Shown here piece after piece: positions 58,701 through 64,000 of a stretch of 64,000 bases of DNA. The stretch covers positions 623,504-687,503 of the forward strand of contig OZ038460.1 in NCBI GenBank assembly GCA_964036195.1, read 5' to 3'. The notes beneath the pieces were generated by a model, which did no database searches, was not told the DNA's origin, and saw nothing but the letters and a program-made list of their open reading frames with translations. Position numbers and translations under genes: made by a program. Position 1 is the stretch's first letter, and the number at the start of each line of letters is the position of its first letter. This DNA is from Sphaerolaimus hirsutus (Eukaryota; Nematoda; Chromadorea; Monhysterida; Sphaerolaimidae).

Positions 58701-61700
58701 TTTATTTTTCAGAGTGGAAATTTTGAGGGGGGTTAAACGAGGGGGGTATTTCGAGGGAGGGTGATTATTTCGCCAGAAATTTTTTGAAATTCCAGTACTA
58801 AATTGTTGTTTGAAACGTACGCAAAACGTCGAAAGTTGCAACGAATACCGCCATGTATAAGACTATAGAATTGTATAAGTGTATGTGGACGGTATAAACA
58901 CTGTTCTAGCATAAGACAGTCATTGTTTTTAACCTGTGTTCTGCATTGCCCGGATCACAAAACGCAGCTTTTGTCATTTACGTACACTATACACTAAGCT
59001 TGGGGGTATTTCTAGGGGGGGGGGGGGGGTTTATACTTAAATTGATAGTGGCCATTTTAAGGGGGGTATTTCGAGGAGGGGGGGGGCAGGGCCGTATCCA
59101 GGGGGGGGGGCGGGGGGGTGGGGGGCTGCAGCCCCCCCCCTCCCGGGGCGAGACCAAAAAGTGAGCGGAAAATGCGACTTTTTCAACGTCAGCGTTAAAA
59201 ATTTTGCGCGCAAGCGCGCATTCTTCACCAGACATTGTGGCTAAGCCCCCCCCCCTCGCCGGCCTCCGTAAACAAGCAGCCCCCCCCGCTCAAAAATCCT
59301 GGATACGTCCCTGGGGGGGGGGGGGGGGGGTTCGAGGAAATACGGTTAATAACACTAAAAAATTTAACGCACCACACTTAACAGAAACAATGAGAATTAA
59401 GTGCCCTTACGTAATATAAACTATGCTCTATCAGATAGGAAAGTGGAAATCACATAATTCACTAAAATTCAGTTGACACGAACTCAGTTGACATCCAGCG
59501 TGTGTGGCGCCAATAAAGCAGGGTCCCCGGTTGTCTACTTGATTTTTATAAGTACCCAATTCAATCAGGGACGTATCCAGGATTTTTGAGCGGGGGGGCT
59601 GTTTGTTTACGGAGCCTCGCGAACGGGGGGCTCAGCCTCCCCCCCCCCTAAAATTTTGCCTACAGAGTGACGGAATGGCGCCATGGCGCTGGCGCCATTC
59701 GTAGGCGCCAAGCCATGGCACCATTGGCGTTGGCGCTGGCGGCAAGAGCCGCTGTATATGTATGTAAATATGCATAAATACACAGCGGCAGGCACACCTA
59801 AATGGCATTTTCAGCGATATGCGCGTGCAGAGGTCGATCCGCGGAAAATACCTCATGTGTAATGGAAGATTGCGCGCTTGCGCGCAACAATTTTTATGGG
59901 TACCTTCCAAATTCCACCCCAAAATCGCATTTTCCGGGACTTTCCTGGTCTCACCCCGGGAAGGGGGGGAGGCTGCAGCCCCCCCGCCCCCCCTGGATAC
60001 GTCCTTGAATTCAATCAAATACAAATGTAAATAGACCTAAACGACACAAGACTTTCGCTTCACACGTTTGTTGACGCATTCATTGCTGACAATGCTCCAG
60101 GGACGTATCCAGGATTTTTGAGCGGGGGGGGCTGCTTGTTTACGGAGCCCGGCGAACAGGGGGGGCTCAGCCCCCCCCCCTAAAATTTGGCCTGTACAGT
60201 GACGGAATGGCGCCATTTGTAGCTGCCACGCCATGGCGCCATTGGCGTTGGCGCTAACGCCAGAAAGCGCTGTAAATGTATGTAAATATACGTACATTCC
60301 CAGCGAAAGGTACATTATTGGGTGCATTTTCTAGTATGTGTGCCACAGGGACCGATATGCTGAAAATACCATGTGTATAGGGGGAAATGCGCGCTTGCGC
60401 GCAAAATTTTTGCATACACCGTCGAAAATTTGTACTAAAAGTGGCATTTTCGGGGGGGTTTCATGTCTCACCCCGGGAAGGGGGGGGCTGCAGCCCCCCC
60501 GCGCTCCCCCCCCCTGGATACGTCCTTGCAATGCTCTAAACATCAGATATTTCCCGCTGCAAAGAACTTTCTCTTTGCTTTAATTTTACGCTTCAATGAA
60601 TTAGTTTCAGTTCAATTTCCTGATTTAAATCAAATTTTTACTACATAGTAGGCTTGTGCAATAATAGCGGTTCTCCACTGACACTTAAAAAACCCCGCAA
60701 GAGCGCTTTAATTTCGAATTCAGAATGCTACATAAATACTTATAACGAATGATGGATTAACTCATGTGATAACTTCTGCGCAACTTATCCCACGGTGACG
60801 CGTCATGGTGAAAATGGCCCTACACACACTAGTCCGTGAAAATGGCCCTACACACACTAGTCTTCACCGTGACGGGTTTGAAAACTGAAATGGCCACATG
60901 GCCACATCCAGCCCACTCTTTTTATATGCGTTTTTCTTTTCAAATTTTTAAATTTTAACTTTCATTAATTTAAATTCCAATTCAAATAAAATGAAACCAT
61001 TCAACCGTGTTCATAAATTTGCATTTGAAAAAAATTTCAGTTTTCTCACGAAGTCACGGTGAAAACTAGTGTGTGTAGGCACAATAATATTCAGGCACCC
61101 CTTATTCAGGTGGGATACGGTATACTTGCAGTCAGCAACAGTGAGACCACAAATCGCAGCAAACCCCTCCAACCCCACAAACAAACCCCCCAAAAATATC
61201 CCCACCAACCAGAATGGTATCGATTTTCCTCAGTGGTCATTCTTCTGTGGTGGCGCCGCTGCAGCCGTCGAGATCTGGGCGACCCGTCGGCTAAAAACGC
61301 GGGCGGGGCGGCGGCGTTTTTGCCCGATAATTTTCCGCCTGTGGGGGATAGTTAAGATAGATTAATTTGGTGAGGGTTGTTTATTAAGTTGATAATGTAA
61401 GTGGTAATGTGGATTAAATTGGGGGGGTTAAGACAGGGGTCTCCAATGTCTCCATAGGGGGTGGGTAATTTGTTATCTATCGATCCCCAGAGGGTCAAAA
61501 TCTAGGACAAGGGCAAACACATGTTATGTATGGCAGGGGTCTCCAAGGGGGGAACCCAAATCCGCCAGCTATCTATTTATACACCCAGCCCCCGCGAGGA
61601 CCAAAATCTTGGAAACCCCTGATGTGAAGTTATCTGTCAACTGAAACTGTCACAGGATCACAAAATACCAGTATGTTTCAAAAGAATTATAGAAATATCT

Positions 61701-62961
61701 ACAGGGCATGTTCCACGTTTAGTTATCACCTGAATATCATAATCTAATAAAAAGAATAACTTGTGATATCAACGGTTTACAGGGACTTTTAATATTTGCC
61801 TGAAATTTATCACTTTCAAATAAATTTCCCATATCACAAGGCTCTTCACAAAATGCATATTTCTGAGGATAATCTATTTATTTACCTTGTGACAGGAAAA
61901 CATTCATGTGAAATCAGTCATCTATGGGCACAAAATAGAAAACTACAGTAAACCATTTGAATTCAAAACTCACCAGGCAAATAGGGAGCGAGCAATTGCG
62001 ATCGCTTTTTGTCATATCCCTTTTGCGTGATGTCGCCTGCGTCAGGAAAAACTACATATGATAACCGGACCGCGTGCTACCATAATTTAATGAATAAAGT
62101 CACGTGAACAAAAATGCATGCTAAATTTTGCCATCGCATAAACAATGTATTATGAAGGAAAATATCTGCAATTCTTGTGCATTATTCAGAACGGTTATGG
62201 TAGATTTCAGTGCAAAGTGTGCAGTCAGTACGCTATACAGACAAACAGTTTGTCGGTGTTCTTTAATTATTGGTTTAGGTCCAAGTGACAATCGTACCGC
62301 CTTCCAGAGAAGGAGCGCGTCACAAAAACACTCAGACCTAAGCCTAAGCCTAAGGAGAGCCTAAAATATTGTGAAAATATTACAAATTTGTATGTAAAGC
62401 ATATCCAAACCAAATCAATGCGAAGTACACACCGTATTCAAATCAATAATCCCAATCTAATTTTTGGCACAGTGTGCCTACACACAATAGTTTTCACCGT
62501 GTCTTCGTGTGAAAACTGAAATTTTTTGAAGTGCAAATTAATCAGCACGGTTGAATTATTCAATTTAATTTAAGTTTGAATTTAAATTAATGAAAGGTTA
62601 ACTTTGAAAATTTGAAAACTAAAACATATATAGCATACAGTAAGAGTAGGCTGAATGTCGCCATGTCGCCATTTCAGTTCTCACATCAGTCACGGTGAAA
62701 ACTAGTGTGTGTAGGGCCATTATCAAAAAAGTCGCAAAAAGAATGCCGATGAATTGAATCACCGCTAGGCATCACCATAAGACGCCAGACGGGATACAGA
62801 AACAATCAATTCGATATCAAAAACATCAAAAAGTAAGCCCAACCCTCAGACAGCTCCAGTTGCAGCTGGGCTAGCTTTTCTTTGACATCCCAAGGCAATT
62901 TAGTGATGTCCACATCGGGCAAATTCCGCCCATTTCCTTCCGACGGCTCCAAGGCGCTCAT
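40753..62961 (-). CDS. DIP2: DIP2 N-terminal part, four exons over 22 kb
   Basis: The exons, minus, are 62844-62961 (ATG at 62961), 61974-62036, 61210-61338 and 40753-41001. All junctions are phase 1. The first two give LPWDVKEKLAQLQLELSEG then DITQKGYDKKRSQLLAPYLP, the DMAP1-binding domain of disco-interacting protein 2. Exon 3 carries RRMTTEENRYHS and exon 4 continues EIRTEAVQAALSSI, both conserved in DIP2, followed by a Ser/Pro/Gln-rich linker ending KRRTKGHSG. DIP2 proteins continue with two large AMP-binding-like domains and act in lipid metabolism and neuron morphology. None of those exons is visible to the left of 40753. Intron 3 is about 20.2 kb, nearly all transposons. Confidence 0.85.
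41345..41594. mobile_element. Family M MITE copy 3
   Basis: It starts GTATACTCGACGGACATGAT and ends GTAAAGTAACTGGAGTTTAC. Its right end coincides with the donor of the candidate exon 41595-41663. Confidence 0.7.
41595..41663 (-). CDS. Candidate 69-bp cassette exon in DIP2 intron 3
   Basis: This GC-rich segment lies between an acceptor (GCCGTCAG) and a GTAAAC donor. It is phase 1 on both sides, so it would fit between DIP2 exons 3 and 4 without breaking the frame. It would add GDVLVARRGANILLLPVQHG plus DNG. The donor is the end of the family M element. No homologous insert in DIP2 is known to me, so this is a structural guess. Confidence 0.3.
42104..42267. mobile_element. Fold-back MITE, family N, near-perfect hairpin
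   Basis: It starts GGGCCCACACACGCTAGTTG and ends CAACTAGCGTGTGTGGGG. It is nearly the same sequence as the copy at 21208-21369. Confidence 0.85.
42509..42711. mobile_element. hAT-like element B2, short
   Basis: It starts TAGGGTTCAAACGGGATTG and ends GATCCCGTTTGAACCTTA. A perfect GCTCATCC duplication (42501-42508 and 42712-42719) flanks it. It is a 203-bp version of B1 with fewer GGGATC units. Confidence 0.9.
43060..43388. mobile_element. Family A element A2 hosting B3
   Basis: It starts TAGTGGTGGGAAAAGCGCC and ends GGCGCCATTTCACAACACTA. No duplication could be read. A 97-bp family B copy is nested at 43188-43284. Confidence 0.65.
43188..43284. mobile_element. hAT-like element B3, minimal copy
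   Basis: It starts TAGGGTTCAAACGGGATTG and ends GATCGCGTTTGAACCCTA. At 97 bp it is little more than its two ends. Flanking octamers AAATAAGT and AGATAGGT agree at six of eight positions. Confidence 0.75.
43609..44232. mobile_element. hAT-like element B4, sister of B1
   Basis: It starts TAGGGTTCAAACGGGATTG and ends GATCCCGTTTGAACCCTA. A perfect GTGACAAG duplication (43601-43608 and 44233-44240) flanks it. It has the same order of GGGATC arrays and the same unique core (CATTCACAGTTGTTCATAA) as B1. Confidence 0.93.
44505..44727. mobile_element. Fold-back MITE, family N
   Basis: It starts CGCTGCACAAACTAGTTTAC and ends TGAACTCAGTATGTGCAGCG. Confidence 0.6.
44803..45720. mobile_element. Family J element split by E1
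   Basis: It starts TACCGTATTTCTTCTAATGG and ends TATTAGAAGATCTACTGTAT. TGCCGTTCTATTGGA units flank the nested element E1. Confidence 0.6.
44854..45556. mobile_element. hAT-like element E1 (T-run/ACG body), nested in J
   Basis: It starts TAGGGTTGGAAAAAAAACG and ends TCGGCCAACCCTA. A perfect CTCATGGA duplication (44846-44853 and 45557-45564) flanks it. The arms are repeated AAAAAACGTTTTTTT units. The GCGCGCTTGCGCGC core lies near 45393. Confidence 0.9.
45721..46520. other. No gene seen
   Basis: AT-rich sequence. The open frames are short and unsupported. Confidence 0.35.
46521..46965. mobile_element. hAT-like element F3
   Basis: It starts CAAGGACGTAGCCAGGGGG and ends CTGGCTACGTCCCTG. A perfect GAACTGAA duplication (46513-46520 and 46966-46973) flanks it. 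It carries the GCGCGCAAGCGCGC core and a GGCGCC patch. Confidence 0.9.
47011..47243. mobile_element. Fold-back MITE, family N
   Basis: It starts CCCAACACACACCAGTTGAC and ends CCAGTTGACACCCAGTGTGC. Confidence 0.65.
47244..48300. other. No gene seen; short E-like motif
   Basis: An AGGGATGGCCAAAAAAAGG motif near 47662 resembles an E end. Otherwise AT-rich with AAGTGACAAG-type low-complexity repeats. Confidence 0.35.
48302..48723. mobile_element. hAT-like element R3
   Basis: It starts CAGGGGTTAAGTAGGGG and ends CTACAAAACCCCTG. A perfect CAACTTAA duplication (48294-48301 and 48724-48731) flanks it. The body has AGCTATCTATCTATCCCGG and TTTTTCACCTTCAAAATCG. Confidence 0.85.
49020..49457. mobile_element. 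Family K element
   Basis: It starts TACCGTATTTCCTCGAATTA and ends TTTCGAGTAAATACGATA. C-runs with TCGAAATA fill both arms, and the centre matches K at 13069 (AACGTACATGACA). Confidence 0.75.
49458..49970. other. No gene seen
   Basis: AT-rich sequence, then a short GGCGC patch near 49940 that resumes at 51950 beyond the inserted element C1. Confidence 0.35.
49980..51946. mobile_element. hAT-like element C1 (GGAAAACGG body) carrying BEL/Pao pol
   Basis: It starts TAGGGTGTCAAAAATT and ends AATTTGACACCCTA. A perfect GATAGCAC duplication (49972-49979 and 51947-51954) flanks it. About 260 bp of GGAAAACGGAAAGGTAAAAA-type units lie inside each end. The 1.4 kb between is a retrotransposon pol fragment without LTRs. 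Confidence 0.88.
50300..51693 (+). pseudogene. Decayed BEL/Pao retrotransposon pol fragment
   Basis: Reverse-transcriptase-region similarity of the BEL/Pao type is visible in broken pieces: FHSLEAVGITDDPYAIDD (about 50440), GKAEALVRFKSLIRRFNKDP (about 50600), YVDNFIMSV with following EALELYYKVKALF (about 51205), and LVSAYDPIGFTAPVSLTLKS (about 51500). Stop codons and frame changes separate them. Both LTRs, the gag region, and protease and integrase domains are missing. It is not functional. Confidence 0.82.
52098..52215. mobile_element. Family H MITE, short
   Basis: It starts GGGGCCCATTCCAGCAACCT and has an inverse arm of GACATTTTACATGACAT units. Confidence 0.55.
52612..52940. mobile_element. 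Family H MITE, expanded copy
   Basis: It starts GGTGGTAGTGCCAGACCCTG and ends TGGTCTGGAATAGCCCCCAG. The left arm has about a dozen tandem ATGTCATGTAAA-type units, so the copy is nearly twice the usual size. Confidence 0.75.
53221..53560. mobile_element. AT-rich MITE, family L
   Basis: It starts TAGCATTTCAAATATGTTGA and ends TTTTTGGAATGCTAGGC. Confidence 0.55.
53561..55075. other. No firm gene; one 96-codon open frame
   Basis: The frame 54212-54502 on the plus strand stays open but has no recognised domain, acceptor or donor. The rest is AT-rich. Confidence 0.35.
55076..55345. mobile_element. Family R-like element, diverged
   Basis: It contains CCAGCTATCTATTTATC, TTTTCACCTACTTTTC and AGCTATCTATCCCTATCG, in the same order as R1 and R3. 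The ends are unclear. Confidence 0.5.
55672..55850. mobile_element. Family H MITE
   Basis: It starts TGGGGGTAGTCCCACTTTGT and ends GGCGTGGGACTGGCACCTG. Both canonical ends are intact. Confidence 0.8.
55957..56403. mobile_element. hAT-like element F4
   Basis: It starts CAGGGCCGTATCCAGGG and ends CTGGATACGTCCCTG. A perfect TTTCGCGT duplication (55949-55956 and 56404-56411) flanks it. It contains the GCGCGCAAGCGCGC core near 56082. Confidence 0.9.
56404..56880. other. No gene seen
   Basis: AT-rich sequence. The weak TTTCAACGC inverted motif near 56646 and 56728 may be a decayed MITE. Confidence 0.3.
56886..57052. mobile_element. Family H MITE, intact ends
   Basis: It starts GGGGGCAGTCCCAGACCCCG and ends GGCCTGGGAGTGGCACC followed by TGG. 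On the minus strand this reads CCCAGGTGCCA to TGCCCCCAGT, i.e. potential donor and acceptor at the two ends. Confidence 0.85.
57237..57454. mobile_element. Fold-back MITE, family N
   Basis: It starts GCGCACAGTGGGTGTCAACT and ends GTCATTGTCAACTAGTGCGC. Confidence 0.65.
57690..57829. mobile_element. Degenerate family B copy
   Basis: TAGGATTCGGAATTGGGAAT and similar units end in GGGATGCCGTTTGAACCCT. Confidence 0.5.
57830..58607. other. No gene seen
   Basis: AT-rich unassigned sequence. Confidence 0.35.
58658..59346. mobile_element. Family K element K6 hosting F5
   Basis: It starts TACCGTATTTCCTCGAATTA and ends TTCGAGGAAATACGGTTA. G-runs of its arms surround the F5 insertion. Confidence 0.75.
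59087..59313. mobile_element. Shortened element F5, nested in K6
   Basis: It starts CAGGGCCGTATCCAGGG and ends CTGGATACGTCCCTG. It retains the GCGCGCAAGCGCGC core but lacks the GGCGCC part. Its flanks are G-runs, so a duplication cannot be read. Confidence 0.8.
59566..60007. mobile_element. hAT-like element F6
   Basis: It starts CAGGGACGTATCCAGGATTT and ends TGGATACGTCCTTG. A perfect AATTCAAT duplication (59558-59565 and 60008-60015) flanks it. Confidence 0.92.
60098..60528. mobile_element. hAT-like element F7
   Basis: It starts CAGGGACGTATCCAGGATTT and ends TGGATACGTCCTTG. A perfect CAATGCTC duplication (60090-60097 and 60529-60536) flanks it. It lies only 90 bases from F6. Confidence 0.92.
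60816..61082. mobile_element. Fold-back MITE, family N, with duplicated left end
   Basis: The left end GGCCCTACACACACTAGTC occurs twice, 33 bases apart. The right end is GTGAAAACTAGTGTGTGTAG. It lies 130 bases from the DIP2 exon 3 donor. Confidence 0.75.
61434..61622. mobile_element. Two short family R-like copies
   Basis: CAGGGGTCTCC occurs at 61434 and again at about 61533. The second copy, about 90 bp, ends GGAAACCCCTG and contains CAGCTATCTATTTAT. It lies in DIP2 intron 2. Confidence 0.55.
62474..62720. mobile_element. Fold-back MITE, family N (TTTTCACCGTG subgroup)
   Basis: It starts CCTACACACAATAGTTTTCA and ends GTGAAAACTAGTGTGTGTAG. It lies in DIP2 intron 1. Confidence 0.75.
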
Positions 62962-63795
62962 TTTCGAAGCGACATCGATTGGGAATTTTTCGGAATTTTT
63001 TTGGCACTTTCGGTTTAAAAAAAAACGAAAATTGATTATGAAATGAAATAAATAATTTTGGAGGGAAAGACGTCCGCCAGCGGCATTTTCGGGAATTTTT
63101 TGCCAGCTGGCTCCTGCGAAATTGTAAAATAAGATTACGCATAATGGACGCGGGAGAGAAAGGCGGATGCCCAGGGGATTTTTCTTTTTTGCAAAGTGGT
63201 ACAACACTCGTACGACAAATCTGGCAAATGTCCATTCCTGTTGGCCGTACCGTTGACACTGTCCCAGGGGCTGATATCAATTAGCCCGACAAGTTTTTCG
63301 GGCTGCCCGGTACATTGTATCCAGATTTACACGCTGGGGCGTTACGTTGGTAAACTTAAGTTGAGCGCGGTGCAATTCAGTTAGAATCAAGGTGTTTATG
63401 CATGTCGGGGTGGTAAATATTCATCAGTAACTGATCAACTGTTGAACTTGATTCTATTGCGAATCACGTTGTTTCATGAAGTTCATCACTTTATTACAAC
63501 TTGTTACATTTGAAGCGTTTTTGATCGCTTTCCGAGCGAGACACAAATTTATCTGGTAAAATAGAACAACGTTGCGTTAAATACTCGGCGATATAAAAAG
63601 CGTTACAGACAAAAACAGAATCGAATTCAACGTTGGGCACCTATTGGCGGTCCGCCCACTAGTTGACACTTTTGAGTGTGTCAACCCGAGAGGGTTTACC
63701 ATCGTTAGAGGGGGTCGCTTTGTTAAAATACTTCAATTGTTTTTGCGTCGCTAAATTCACAAATCACCGCTTTTAATGTGATACACATGACAAGA
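62962..63795. other. DIP2 5' flank, no further gene seen
   Basis: This would hold the DIP2 5' UTR and promoter. No convincing TATA box was noted. An inverted TTAGCCCGACAAGTTTTTCGGG motif (63280-63303) resembles the small palindromic repeat at 37953. Confidence 0.4.
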
Positions 63796-63801
63796 CACGA
63801 C

Positions 63802-64000
63802 TAGTGATGGAAAAGCGCTAGGGAAAAAGACGCCAGGCGCCAATGGCGCCATGGCGCCATCGAAAAAAATGGCGCCGGGCGCCAAAGGGCGCCAGAAACA
63901 ATGGCGCCAGGCGCCACAATGGCGCCAGGCGCCACAATGGCGCCAGGCGCCACAATGGCGCCAGGCGCCACAATGGCGCCAGGCGCCAAAATGGCGCCAA
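63802..64000. mobile_element. Family A element A4, cut by the window end
   Basis: It starts TAGTGATGGAAAAGCGC, the family A terminus. From 63898 it consists of near-identical tandem ATGGCGCCAGGCGCCACA units of 18 bp, at least five of them. Confidence 0.8.

Larger units (their letters stand above)
58608..59513. mobile_element. Family N element split by K6 and F5
   Basis: The outer arms are CCCACACACACTAGTTGACA at 58608 and TTGACATCCAGCGTGTGTGG at about 59490. Family K element 58658-59346 interrupts it, and F5 interrupts that in turn. Confidence 0.7.

Overview
This is a window of an AT-rich metazoan nuclear genome, not a bacterial one. It holds split genes with GT-AG introns, GC-rich exons in AT-rich surroundings, a 200-base assembly gap (37488-37687), and a very dense load of terminal-inverted-repeat transposons. 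A cuticulin-type ZP-domain gene and a BEL/Pao retrotransposon fragment suggest an ecdysozoan, probably an arthropod, but the sequence alone does not fix the lineage.

Genes were rebuilt by hand from splice sites, reading phase and family motifs. (1) A complete 11-exon gene on the minus strand (13847 to 7461) encodes a 433-residue membrane-anchored ZP-domain protein with signal peptide, ZP module, furin-type site and C-terminal transmembrane helix. (2) About ten exons on the minus strand (33295 to 24789) encode a URI1/RMP-like prefoldin-RPB5 interactor, complete at its 3' end. (3) The last two exons of ribosomal protein eL24 (RPL24) lie at 35466-34733, minus. (4) Four exons at 62961-40753, minus, encode the N-terminus of a DIP2 protein with a DMAP1-binding domain; exons 3 and 4 are separated by about 20 kb of transposons, and no later DIP2 exon is visible. 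(5) One isolated plus-strand exon (2000-2202) may open a PDZ domain.

The rest is almost entirely mobile DNA. At least nine non-autonomous families show 8-bp target-site duplications as in hAT transposons. Several have bodies made of short tandem motifs that extend their own terminal repeats (GGCGCC, GGGATC, GGAAAACGG, ACCGT, T-run/ACG, G/C-runs). They are nested in one another, and one contains a decayed BEL/Pao pol fragment. Other families are long fold-back elements with GTTGAC arms, TACCGTATTTCCTCGA-ended C-run elements, AT-rich GAGATTTTCT elements and a roughly 250-bp GTATACTC-ended family.

The most striking system is a hairpin MITE family (here called H), present in more than twenty copies. 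Its ends look like ready-made splice sites (GGTGCC at one end, CCCCCAG at the other). One copy, 7563-7758, appears to be exactly and entirely the last intron of the ZP gene. This is the structure expected of an introner, a transposon that makes introns.
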